A DNA stretch of 64,000 nucleotides from Neckera pumila (lineage: Eukaryota; Streptophyta; Bryopsida; Hypnales; Neckeraceae): assembly GCA_963969595.1 (NCBI GenBank), contig OZ018411.1:24736545-24800544 (forward strand), given 5' to 3'. Position 1 is the stretch's first letter, and every line of letters starts with the position of its first letter. The translations under genes and the position numbers were made by a program. Below are positions 50,345 through 61,517 of this stretch, piece after piece. The notes under the pieces are model-generated. The model saw nothing but the letters and a program-made list of their open reading frames with translations. It had not been told where the DNA came from and did no database searches.

Positions 50345-50906
50345 GTAATAGTCCTCCGCATGCTGGCTGGGAAGGTACTGCATTATGCTTTGCTAGATAC
50401 CGGGGAGGGTCTTGACTTAGTTATCAGTAAAAAAAATTCTCAATGGCCTCTGATCCACTGGACATTGGCTCATTGTCATTACAAACAAACACTTTATCCA
50501 CACCGGCCTTTTTGGAAGACAGGAGTTTTTATCTATCTATCAGTAATTTTATTTCAAGAATTGGAATTCGCTGAGGAACGAATTTTGTTCACTGTAGCGA
50601 CCCCTGCCTCCTTCGTAAACAATGTGTTCTGTATTTATTAGCTTGCTCCCCTGGCGCTGGAGCTTTTACTATTACTGTCCGAAGCTCCCAGCTGTTTCTA
50701 CTCCAGGTTTCGCCCGGCCTGCAAAAAATAGTGCCCACGCTACGCAAACTGCCACTGTTGCCCACACCCTGTTCACATTCTGCAGGGCAAGCTCCTTGCG
50801 TTGCTGAGTGAGGATTACGGGTTTTTTTAATGCCTGACGTCTGGGACTCTGGGGGCAGGGATGTTCTGACTTCTGAACCTGAATTTTTGAACGTACTGTA
50901 CTAAAG
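50345..50906. other. Intergenic DNA, nothing identified
   Basis: Average-composition sequence with overlapping short open frames on both strands and no recognisable protein, RNA gene or repeat end before the TTA at 50907. Confidence 0.4.
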
Positions 50907-50909
50907 TTA

Positions 50910-51396
50910 GAGCATCTGCAATGCAACAACGGCAAAAAGGCCCTGTAACAGTACATCGCGGGCCATTCCACGAGGCCTCTTAAATATCGATTCTTTCTTT
51001 GGAAAATTTGCCCCAATGCAAAGACGGCATCCAAATGTCAAATGGACTTTACGATATTATAAAAAGAAAAGAAGAAAAGTATTTACATTGAAGAAAGGAC
51101 TTTTCATGAAAACAAGGAAGGTTGAATTGATTAGCGCACATACCAATAAACTTTTCTTGGCATCCATTGGCTACTACCACTTTTTGTCATGATGACTCCC
51201 ATCAATCAACTTGCCGAGAGTTTTGCCGGGGTTGGCAAAATGACAAAATATGCCGATTCCGGGGGGTCCCATACTGAGACCGAGAATGTGAAGGTCTCTA
51301 TACCGATTGCATTGGAGCACAATTTTAAATCAAAATTCTTGTCCACCCTGCACAGTGCCGATACTGTGCAAGGTGCTGGTTGCATTGCAGATGGTC
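50910..51396. mobile_element. PIF/Harbinger-like MITE, GAGCATCTGCAATG family
   Basis: Left end GAGCATCTGCAATGCAAC, right end GTTGCATTGCAGATGGTC (inverse complement with one mismatch). TTA flanks both sides (50907-50909 and 51397-51399). Non-coding, 487 bp. It shares its terminal 14 bases, apart from base 3 at one end, with the foldback at 63361-63860. Confidence 0.85.
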
Positions 51397-51399
51397 TTA

Positions 51400-51740
51400 G
51401 TACATAGAATTGACTTCTGGTACTATAAACTAGCCCTTTTATTTTGGTTTTTGAAAAAGTGCCAGGATGGCGATCACTTAAAATGAAATGAAGCATTTTA
51501 TTTCTTTGCGCATCCATCTTTTATACCATTAGACACTTTTCAATCAAATTCATACACTTTTTCATCCAATTTGACAATTTCATCCATACTAGTGTGGCCC
51601 TGTGCCGTTGGCCCAATTTTCATCCACTTCTAGTTCCACTCCCGGTTCCACTCCCAATAGCAAGAACGCCACCAAAAGCAAAGTAAAAGTAATTTTCTAA
51701 TTTTTTAATCAATAAATACTTTGAAATTCAATAACTTTTG
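51400..51740. repeat. Interspersed repeat related to 2050-2255
   Basis: About 51440-51640 is similar to the reverse complement of 2050-2255 (for example TTTTTCATCCAATTTGAC against CAAATTTGGATGAAAAAGTG). Non-coding. Confidence 0.5.
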
Positions 51741-52000
51741 CACCACCGCTCCAAACGCCACGAAACCAAGCCCGTGCACCCCTCCTCGCCGAGCCCTTTC
51801 CGATGGTACCAAGCACGCGGCCGGGGGATGCACGGTCCGGGAGATCTCAACGTAACAAACAAAACAAACAAACAAACAAACAAACAAACAAACAAACAAA
51901 CAAACAAACAAACAAACAAACAAACAAACAAACAAACAAACAAACAAACAAACAAACAAACAAACAAACAAACAAACAAACAAATTTAAGGTATAGATTT
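51741..52000 (+). repeat. Retroelement-like fragment containing an expanded (AAAC)n tract
   Basis: The text GCACCCCTCC..CTTTCCGATGGTACCAAGCACG..GAGATCTCAACGTAAC matches the mutated copy at about 55510-55600. In this copy the tail has expanded to (AAAC)n at about 51850-51982. It could be the end of an LTR or SINE-type element; no coding part is present. Confidence 0.6.
51850..51982. repeat. (AAAC)n microsatellite, about 33 copies
   Basis: An uninterrupted tetranucleotide tract. It opens long but meaningless frames in several phases (CLFV and NKQT repeats). Confidence 0.97.
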
Positions 52001-52253
52001 TGAAACTTTTCAGGCGAAAAAAAATTACTTTTTTCTGGTGAAAAAAAAATCCTCACTATGAAATGGTGCTTTCTGGCTCCATTTCGCCCAAAAAAAAGGG
52101 CTACTATATACTCCCTGCATTCGTCGCCTCCTGGAAATGTACTGTACAATACAAAATAGAGTATTCCACTTGTAGGTAAACCACTTTTGTAGTTTTTGTA
52201 CAATACAACACAGTCATACAGTATCCCTGTGTTACTAATTGGCCAGTGAGTTA

Positions 52254-53111
52254 GGGCCACTTCACACTAGGGCCGTCGATCGAGAGTCCGTCGATTTCTA
52301 CCAATTAGATTTCAGAAACCCCAAAGTTTGGCCTCTCGAGCATTCACACTATGTGACACAGTCCAAAGTCCATCGCCCTCCAAATTGCCTACATGGCAGA
52401 AAAATGCTTACATGGCAGAAAAATTTGACGGACTCTCGAGCAGAGTTTGGGTCCTGCAAACTGCAGGACCCAAACTCTCCTCGAGAGTCCGTCATATTTT
52501 TCAGAATTTTTTTTTCATAAAAATAAGAAACTAACAAGATCTCGGCCGCTAGATCTCTGTGGATTGTTTTTTGCAAGTCATAAATGCTTCTCCGTTCTCC
52601 TCTTTGTTATTTGTTATTTGTTATTTGTTGGGGTTTGAAACCTAGTCTCCACCATGACAATGGGGAGTCTTTGCATTCAATGTGCCTACTTCCCTTTGCA
52701 TTTCCTTTGCATAGGATGCCCCCTTCTTATTCCAATGCCATCCTCTTATTCCATTTATATCCTTTATATTGCTTGTCTGATGATGAGAGCATGTGCTGTG
52801 ATTTTTTTCCAAGGCCATTTATGACCCCTTTTTCATATTTTTTTAGCTTTTGCTTGAAAAAATTGCCACATGAATGAGGCTTCATAGGGAATTTCAGAAA
52901 TTGGATGGACGAATGTGGAGAGAGAAGGATAGAAGTTGAACAAATGGTATAGGTTTGGACTTTGGGCTTGGCCTTTGGAAGCTTCACACTATGGCCAGCC
53001 AAAGGCTCCAAAACCTATAATTTATTGCTCATTTCTTTAGACTCTCACCAAAAGTTTGGACGCCCAATCCCACAGCCTCTTAACTTGGACGGCCATAGTG
53101 TGAAGAGGCCC
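52254..53111. mobile_element. PIF/Harbinger-like element, GGGCC ends, 858 bp
   Basis: Left end GGGCCACTTCACACTAGGGC, right end inverse complement GGGCCTCTTCACACTATGGC. TTA flanks both (52251-52253 and 53112-53114). GGGCC(T) ends with TTA duplication are the plant Tourist/PIF signature. It contains a palindrome at 52421-52500 and no transposase. Confidence 0.85.
52421..52500. repeat. 80-bp palindrome inside the Harbinger-like element
   Basis: GACGGACTCTCGAGCAGAGT / ACTCTCCTCGAGAGTCCGTC pair around GGGTCCTGCA and TGCAGGACCC, giving a nearly perfect hairpin of about 38 bp arms. Confidence 0.85.
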
Positions 53112-53114
53112 TTA

Positions 53115-53569
53115 GAGAAAGGCCGGTTTTCTTTTGAAATTCAATTGTATAACTTATCAAAACTCTGCTTTCAAGGAGCTGTCCATGAGTAGTGGCTACG
53201 TACTACACAGGACGGGCTACCGATATGGGTAAGAAAAAATAAAGAGTGTCGATTGCAGAACAAAGCAGACATATACAATAAACCAACCTATGACAGGAAG
53301 AGTTACAGGATTGCCTTGTTGGCATTGTTGAAAATTTTTACATCTATGTAAAGACAAATGGGACAAATGGGAAGAGCCCGCAATTGAAATTTTATTTTTT
53401 TAACAAAGTTTGAATTTGTTATGAACTTTTGAAGTGTGCTTCCCAATTGATCCAATAGAGTCTCTAGACTATTCCAAACCATTTTAAAAAGTGTATCCAT
53501 AAAAATCATCTTATTCATTTAAAATAGTCACATTATTTCCTAAGGTAGAAACACCTACACCCAACCAGG
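53115..53569. other. Short intergenic stretch, nothing identified
   Basis: AT-rich sequence between the Harbinger-like element and an interspersed repeat. No open frame or repeat end could be supported. Confidence 0.4.
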
Positions 53570-53970
53570 GTCTCATATTCTACCTATAGCTTACATCTAT
53601 TTCCAACCAAAGCTAGAATATATTTACAACCTTAGATTGGAATGCATTTTTTTCTCCTTTTCAAGGTTGGAACTAAGAATGTCATGACACATGTCTTGAA
53701 GTGTTATATAGTGTGCGGGAAGTAGTGAGTGGGAAATTAGTCTTTTGATTGATTGGAATTGGAACTCTAATTCACTGGGTATGGGTTTGGATTACTTTTT
53801 GGCTTCCAAAAATCATAGTAACTTCGGTTTTGGAAATAAAATTATAGTCTCCATATTTCCTATCTTCCTACTTGGAAAAAATTTGCATTGCTTCATACTA
53901 CTCATGATCTATTTCAGAATTGCTTAAATGATCGGGTATGGGTGCTCCGACCTTAACATGGGCCCAACAT
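53570..53970. repeat. Interspersed repeat, copy 2 (partner at 40120-40500)
   Basis: See the copy at 40120-40500; shared landmarks include TTCCAACCAAAGCTAG, ATCATAGTAACTTCGG and TTAAATGATCGGG. Confidence 0.7.
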
Positions 53971-54465
53971 AAAGGCTTAAAAAGTCACTTTTTGTGATGA
54001 GATTATACTCAAAAGGAGGAAGTTCCTATTGTAGTGACTAATCACTCCATCACCATCATTTAAGACATTGATTGTGGCCACTTATTCAACCCAATGTAGC
54101 TCAAATTTCATTTACTCAAAAAAAGGTTGTCATGGGTTGGATGTAAAATTGTATTGGATCATTTCCTAAGTGGGCATGGAACTTTTGCCTTTCATAGGCT
54201 AATTATCCTTAAAACACTCTTTAAATGTGGACAATAAATCACAATATTCTCTTAACACTCAGCCCTAGCATGTCAAGCAATGGCTTTTGAAATCATTGCT
54301 CATCCTAAGTTTAGTTGCTTAATCCTTTATTCTCCTTGATGAGTAGTCACTTGGCTATTTCTTGATTGTATGTAGTGAACTAAGGTGGGGAACAAGAATT
54401 ATGAAGGTTCTTCAGAAATAGATATAAATTTTTAGCACATCAGATTTAGCACTCATAGGTACAGA
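53971..54465. other. AT-rich intergenic DNA
   Basis: No open frame, RNA gene or repeat end could be supported here. Confidence 0.4.
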
Positions 54466-54675
54466 TTCTCAAACGTGCGTAAGGAAAAATTTCAGCCCTC
54501 CAGAGGGCCGCTAAGGAATTGATTTATGGGCCCCCTTTGGTGCAATTTCAGAATGAATAAAAAAATATTTTTTTGGAAAAAAAAGTATTAAAAAAATAAA
54601 AAGTATTAAAAAATAAAAATCTGACGTGGCATTACTAGTGACATGTCAGCATCCAATTTTTTTTTTAAATAAATA

Positions 54676-54715
<40 letters not shown>

Positions 54716-54804
54716 TTTTTCTCCCATAATTGCACCGCGTAGGTGCAGAACTTGCAGCCTTCTGGAAGGCTGAAATTTTTCCTAATGCATAGGTTTGAGA
54801 ATAT
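54466..54804. mobile_element. MITE with ATTCTCAAAC...GGAAAAATTTCAGCC termini
   Basis: The left arm (ATTCTCAAACGTGCG, then GGAAAAATTTCAGCCCTCCA) is inverted at the right (GGAAGGCTGAAATTTTTCC, then GGTTTGAGAAT). The core is A/T-rich with a (TA)n run near 54678-54707 and a CTGACGTGGCA motif, similar in layout to the elements at 28439 and 56667. Confidence 0.7.
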
Positions 54805-55270
54805 TGTGGGTCATAATGCCAAGTCTAATAGTTCATTACAAACATCCATATTTGTACTTTTTGCAAATCTAAGAGTGTAAAAAGAAAAAAGAAAATTATG
54901 AATTATAACGCTTTTCAAACTCTCAAATTGAATGTTGACAAATCTACCTTGAAAACTCAACTTGGCATTATGATTAAGACTAAACATTGACCGTCTAATA
55001 TGACAAAGGAAAACTAGTCCATACACTCATTCTAGTTTTTACTTGAAGAAAATGTTGGAGCTTATTATTTACAATAGATTGGATGATTAAATTAGAAGAA
55101 TTCAAATTTATATTACACCATGTGTATATAAAGAGTTGTCTTCTCACTAGAAAACCCAAAATGAGTTATTGATGGCAAATGGTAAGATTGCATTAGTGTT
55201 ATACTCATTGTTTTTGGCAAACCATCTTTCTCTATAAATATTTGTTGATTTGTATATTTGGTCCTAAAAT
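54805..55270. other. AT-rich intergenic DNA
   Basis: No gene or defined repeat could be supported. Confidence 0.4.
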
Positions 55271-55670
55271 TAACAAAAGAAAGTGGAAAACATCATAATT
55301 TACTGCCGCTATCTTGGTACCGAAGCTTATATTCATGCTGAGAGGATGAATTTTGTGGATGAAGACTCTAGAGAAGAAAAGGTAGCCTCTCAGAAGGCTA
55401 ATGAATGTTATGTGCTTCTACTTTACGCCTGTTGGTGTTGCAAACCATTCAAACGAAGCTCGAGGGATGATTGGATGCCAAATAGTGTGCTCATCCATTG
55501 AGAAACAAGCTCGTGCATCCCTCCTTGCCAAGGGCTTTCCAATGGTACCAAGAACGCAACTAAGAGACACACAATCCATGAGATCTGAACGTAACAATAA
55601 AACCAAAACAATAAAATCACACAAACAAAAAACCTAACTTAAGGTGTGGATTACACCATTCGAAGTACCA
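55271..55670 (+). repeat. Mutated copy of the retroelement-like fragment at 51741
   Basis: It aligns with 51750-51990, but most CpG and CNG sites of the other copy are changed to TG or CA here (for example CCGATGGTACC against CCAATGGTACC). The tail is a short ACAAAC-type run instead of a long (AAAC)n tract. Confidence 0.6.
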
Positions 55671-56041
55671 AATTAAGGGTGATTTTCTTGGATTTGTCTT
55701 GGAAAAACTCTAAATAAAAAAATATTAATTTGCTTGTAAAAAAAGAAAATAATCAAATCTCATATGTTAAGAGAACATTAAAAATACTCAACTCTTTTTG
55801 TAAAAAACAAGAATGATGGGACTATTAGGCTCTGTCTTGTATAGAACTCTGAAAGAATTGGTCTTCTATGCAAGATTTGGCCGATTCTAAATGCATAGAA
55901 GTTCTTCTAAAGTGATATGATTTGATGGATGATTCTCACTACTTAAACTTTATTTTATTGTCCAGAGCGCACACTTATTGCCATTATTATCTATTTGTCA
56001 AATTAATAAATTTCAATAGCATTTTACTTTGCACTAATTAA

Positions 56042-57261
56042 CCCCTAAAGGACCAGCATGCTTTTTTTAGCTACATAGCAATTTTGGGTGTGTACAAGTG
56101 ATTGGATATTTTCATATTTCTGGTCCAAATTTTATTAGAAGGTGGGGATAAGGAATTTATTTCATACGCACTAAATTTCATGACATTTGGAAATATAAGT
56201 CAAAAGTTATGGCCTAATCTGTTATTTTTTTTTGTAAATTGGCAATCTGGCAAATATAATTTAATTTTTTTTCAAAAAACAAAAACTTGAAATTGGTTTT
56301 CTAGAGTTATATATACGTGGAAAGCTTTGAACCATTCCACTTTGATCAATGAGATGAAAGTTATGAGGAGTTTTTATTTGCGAATAGTTATGGATTCTCT
56401 ACTCTAAACTAAACTTTGTAGTTCTTTATCTTACTCAATTTTCAATATTTTTTGAAAAAAAATAAAATCATAGAATGTCGATTGTTTTTTACAACATTAC
56501 AACCATTAGGATTGGCATGCATTTTTCAATTCCACCATGGCCATAACTAAATTCTTAACAATTTAGTATTTTGAATCATTTTCTACTTCTTTCTACTTAC
56601 TATTTTTTTCCTATACGTTATACCATTCCAAATAAGGTGAAAATTTTCAAGCATGTAGCCAACTTGCATTAAATGACATTTCAGGGCACTGGGAGACTGT
56701 GAGTTCCTGGAGAGTTCCCTAAGTTTTCAGACTGCGGGAACATAGCTGCAGTAGTTGGATAATGTAGCACACATTGTGCCACGTCATTTTCAAAAAAAAT
56801 AAAAAAAATAAAGTTTCTTAAACTAATATTTGAATCTGAATTTATTTTTTATTTTTTAAATTTTATAAAAATTTTGACAGCCCGTATTGTTGTTCACGAA
56901 ATTGGGTCAAATTAGAGAACGAGCATGAAACGGTCCTCCAATGCCACGAAATGTCATCTAATGCCTTGAAAAATGAATCCAAAGCAACACTTCCGTTTTG
57001 CACATTTTTCATAGAAAAGTGAGCTCATGAAGAGCAGATGCCCTGTTTTTCAAGGATTTTTGTCAATTCAAATGCTAATATCTTGCAATCTACGTAGCAA
57101 AAATTTCTAAACTTTTATTCACATGTTTCCAAGTTAGCATAATACAAGATCCTACGGTTACATGTGTCAAAAAAAGCTTTTTTTCAAAAATTTGGTACTT
57201 GTACTACAAATGGTAGTTTTGGAGCATTTTTGGTGAAAACATAGTTATGGAACTTTAGGGG
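56042..57261. mobile_element. TTAA-flanked element, CCCCTAAAGG ends, copy C (clearest copy)
   Basis: TTAA at 56038-56041 and 57262-57265 flanks CCCCTAAAGGACC at the left and ACTTTAGGGG at the right. It is similar to 42754-43677 over most of its length. It is interrupted by the MITE at 56667-56965. No coding capacity. Confidence 0.8.
56667..56965. mobile_element. MITE nested in the TTAA-flanked element
   Basis: Left GCATTAAATGACATTTCAGG and right (inverse) GGCATTAGATGACATTTCGT define the ends. The related copy at about 43350 runs CCAACTTG straight on to an AAAAAGAATCC-type sequence, so it shows the empty site. A CTTG-like duplication is possible. The core includes GACGTGGCAC on the minus strand, shared with the relatives at 28439 and 54466. 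Confidence 0.75.
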
Positions 57262-57265
57262 TTAA

Positions 57266-58425
57266 AGAGGTTGGTTTTGATAAAGTAGTGTCACAAATTC
57301 TATTATATCCTAGTTATGAGGGTTGGCATTTCATATGGAATAATTCATAAAAGTCGAGAAAAGTGGTTCAGCACGGGCTTTGCAAAATTATTAAAAATTT
57401 TAATATTTTTTTATTTTTTCAAATTTCCAACACCATTTATGTGCCCACTTTGTCTATGTGTACAGTAACTTATCTATACAAGCCACTTACAACTCAATGT
57501 AGACTAAAGAAGCCAACGGTTCTTTATAGAAGTGGTGAAGAAGGAGGTACAACAATCAATGTACACGTAGAATATAAACATTAAGACATGAAAGAACTCA
57601 ACCATTTCTAATCAAGTCAAAGTAATGCAATAATTGTTCTTACAACTAGGCTTCAAACCTTCATAACTCTCTATTCAAAACTTCAAATCACAAATGGATT
57701 ATTTGAGGTGAAACTTAATTTATTTTTGACATTTTCTTAATTGACTTCAATTTAAAAAAAGTTGTTTTACAATGTTTAAATGAGCTTTAAAGTTGCTTAG
57801 TTGAACATAAATTACTTCTTTGTTTCTTTGAGCTCTTACCTTGCTTCAAATATCCCATAACTTCTTGAAGATTGATGAACAATAAACTTCTTTGTAAAAG
57901 AGACCTCTTTACATTGCCTTTTTACAACACATCAATGAAGTTAGCCCTTCATATCACCAAATAAAAATATATTGGTATTTGATGTTATATGTGATATTTT
58001 ACCATTAATCAACAAACCAAACTCAAAAGGCTAGGTTTTTAGAGAATCTTCAAAAAAACTCCTTTTGTAATGAGCAAAATGTGAATTTCTTTGTTATCAT
58101 TATTTTTGGCTTCATAAAATTTGTCTATCAATATAAAAAATTTCATTAAAATGGCGGTATTCCATAAACCATTTTTCCACTCATATCTAAGATGTCCAGG
58201 TATAGATTTCAAACTACATGATCTAAACGTGAATGTGCCAAGTTTGTAGAATATTGCGATTTTAACAAAATGTCACTTCAATCCATTTTTGGGATTTGAA
58301 TTACAATTTAACTTGTAGCTTTTGCCTTGAAAAGTTTGATAAAAGTTTTGAATAGTAGATTTGGAGTTGATCGTAGCCTTGCAGGGCAGAAATCTCATCA
58401 TTGATTGGTCATTGATGCCCATTTA
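57266..58425. other. AT-rich intergenic DNA
   Basis: No supported gene. Frames are short and low complexity, and no element ends were recognised. Confidence 0.4.
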
Positions 58426-59273
58426 ACCTGTGAAGTCTGGCAAGGCTTTTTTTCATCAAATAATATTCAAAACTGCCATTTCTATTGTTAAGAACAAAAA
58501 ATTTTACAAATTGTTTTTTGGTATCTGTAAATTTAATTGCAAGATCTCGCACAAGCCTAGCTAGTATAAGAATGTGTGGAAGAAATTTCAGAAACATTCA
58601 CCATGTAGATTGCAAGATATTTGTGTTTAAAGTGAAGATGAAAAGGATTTTATATTGAAGATTTGAAATGAAAATCTAGGGGAAAAAATTAAAAAAAACA
58701 CACGTGATTTTCATTCTTTAAAAACTATTAAGTAGAATTCGGTACAATAATGAACAAAAACTAAATCATGAATAGCTTATAAATAAAATTGAAACACACT
58801 AATCTCAACCGTGAGATTGTTCTAGCAAGCATACTCAATCTTGGCGAATCTTTTTGAGAAAATTGTGAAAATTGAGTTAAAAAACGAATCTAATTTGTTA
58901 TTTTTTTCAAAAAACAATTATGATTGTCTGCAAAAAAAAGAAGCTCCATAACTTTCTAGTCACTAATCCAAATGGAATGAAACAAATAATTTCAAGTAGC
59001 TAAAAATATAATCTAAGAGAAAAAAATTCAAGTAGCTAAAAAATTAATTTTATTTCAATTTTATTTGATTTGATTTTTTGTTGCCTGGTCTCCTATGTTT
59101 TGAGCTTATTGTGGCATAAATTTTTTTCATGAGCACTAATTGAAATAAAAATTAGATTCCCTAAAAGCTAATATATTTTTCTATCTTAAGATAAAACCAC
59201 CTCAGAATTTGAGGTTACATGAGCCTACCCAATATCCATTTTGTCCCTTGAGGGGATAATGGGACTTTAGGGA
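58426..59273. repeat. Diverged TTAA-family copy E
   Basis: The right end GGGACTTTAGGGA precedes TTAA (59274-59277). The body matches 41200-41900 and the right part matches 39840-39999 and 44780-44930. The left end is degraded (TTAACCTGTGAAG near 58422). Confidence 0.6.
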
Positions 59274-59277
59274 TTAA

Positions 59278-60447
59278 AGAAGATTCTGAAATTCAAATTT
59301 GGGCAACCCTCCCAGGCCCTCAAATGTCCTTGCATGGTTAATAAAAATTAAATTATTAAAATTTTGACATCAAATGATTGGATTTTTACCATTTGGTTCA
59401 TTTTATGATATTAAGGCATTTGCAACATTTACTTTCTTTGTTTTCCAACTCTCCCAAAAAAAAATTCCAAAAAAAATTCAATTCTTAATTTTTTTTAGTT
59501 TATTATTAATTCCATCTCTAATAGCCAAGTACAATAATAAGATGGCGACTTTCATTAAAATGGCAGTATTCCATGTGCCATTTTCAGTCTAAACCACAAA
59601 AGTGATATCTAGAAATAGTATACATTATAGACATCTAGGATAGTTATAGATTTCAAAGTTCTATGACCAATATAGATTTCAGACCACACAATCTAAAAAA
59701 TCTAGGACTGGTATAGATTTTACAAATCTCAAACATGCATAGATTTCAAGTACAGATTTAACAGTTCAGATCGTACGGTCTAAACTATTACAAGTACCCA
59801 AAGTAACGAAATTGGCCATTAAGATAAATCACTATAGCTTATAGTAAACGGACCGAGTGAAAATTGTAGCTTGAAAATTGTGCAGACTCCAAAATCAAAA
59901 GTTGCAAACTGACCCCTTGCTTGTCCTCCCGAAGTCATTCCCAGGTTGAAATGTAGAAAAAAGACCCCTTATATTGTGTTTGATCAAATTATCTTCTAAA
60001 TCTTCCTCAGCTAATTTGGAGCTTTTGATTGCAAATATGATTTCAAAATTTCAAAATTTTATCACGGGTTATTTCAGTGTTTTCCCAGGGTTAAAAATCA
60101 GGGACAACAAAGCGGGTCACGGTTGGCCAGGGAGAATTGACCCCTGTATTGTCCCAAGTTTTACTCTTGCAGAAAACACTGAAAATTCTTTATTTGCCAC
60201 ATTTGATGAAATTTGCAGTTTTTGAATTCATATTTGCAATTACAGGCCCCAAATTAGTTATGAGACGTGAAGAAACACAAAATTTAAGCAGTTCAAAGTA
60301 GGGGGCAGTTTTTACATTTACCCTTCTAATGGGGCAATAGAGGGGTCAATCCTCCCTGGCTGTCATGGTTCACCCCGCCCAAAGATGACGGTTGGCGGTA
60401 ACTTTCATTTGTGCTTTACTTTTCTGAAAATTAAAACAAAAAATATG
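59278..60447. other. Intergenic DNA, nothing identified
   Basis: AT-rich at the left; about 59620-59780 has repeated ATAGATTTCA words. No gene is supported. The plus frame at 59974-60225 has no recognisable motif. Confidence 0.4.
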
Positions 60448-60745
60448 CTATGCAGGGTGGCAGCATACTGTTGTAGCATTATATTTTTTTGAAAATTAAA
60501 CTTAAAATCAAGAAAAAAATAAAAATAAAAATCTGCTGTGCAGGGGGGCAGTATACTACTGTAGCATTATATATTTTTTAGAAAATTAAATTAAAAAAAG
60601 GCAGTAAGGGGAAAAAATACTACTGTAAAAATTATAGTATTTTTTTGAAATTTCAAAAATAGGTTGTGCAAGGGGGAAGAATACTACTGTAGTATTATAG
60701 TATTATTTAAAAATTAAAAAATAGGTAGTGCAGGGGGTAGCAGAT
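60448..60745. repeat. Minisatellite of about 70-90-bp units
   Basis: Four to five degenerate copies of a unit containing TGTGCAGGGGG(C)AG, ATACTACTGTAG and ATTATA, followed by A-rich stretches ending in GAAAATTAAA. Confidence 0.75.
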
Positions 60746-61514
60746 TGCCATAACATTCAATAGCTCTATAGTGATGGTGTGGTATATTCCACACACCAAC
60801 AGTGTTTCATTAGTAACTACTGGAAGATTATTCTTGCCCTTTCCAATCCTATTTTGGCTCAATTGAATACCTATGCCATCTTTCATTGATAAGATGAGTA
60901 AGTTAAAAAAGAAAGTCAACATATTTGATGATGAACATATCATTTCTTTTCCCAATAGTTATCCTTTTTTAAACACTAAGAGTATTGTGAACACTTTGCA
61001 TTTTTTCAATCATTCAAAAACATTCCTAAGTATAAATCGTGATGTGAAATATACCTATTTAACAATAAACCATTCTATTGTATTGATTATTCCCTCACAT
61101 TATATTATCACAAAATATCTTGTGTACCATAGCTTGCAAACCTCCAAATGATCTATTTGATCACAAGAGTCTTCTCATGAGTCATTTCCATCAACATTGT
61201 ATAACCAGGCAATGGTCCTTCCTAAATTAGAAAGGCATTATGCCTCATCAAATGCTTGTGAGGGACTTACCAGTTAATGCAAGGATTGGGGTTGGCTGAG
61301 GATTTCTAGAAGACAATTTTTTCCACTGTAGGAGTCCCTGTTTCAAGGATGCAAAAGTGACCCCTGCCTCATTAGTAAACAACATTATCCATGTTCAACA
61401 CAACCCGAGTTTCCATTTGCTGCCCAAATTAAATACCACTCGAGATGACCAACTAGAAAATGGTCGGTTAAAGAGGTCTCAGTGTTACTAAAACACTGTT
61501 CCGTTGCAAGGTAA
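60746..61514. other. Intergenic DNA, nothing identified
   Basis: No gene or repeat end recognised. Two short frames overlap head-on (60707-60955 minus, 60873-61151 plus) without homology. Confidence 0.4.
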
Positions 61515-61517
61515 TAA

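Noticed and set aside
51705..52260. Long frames with CLFV or NKQT repeats
   Set aside because: They are produced by the (AAAC)n microsatellite being open in several frames, not by a gene.
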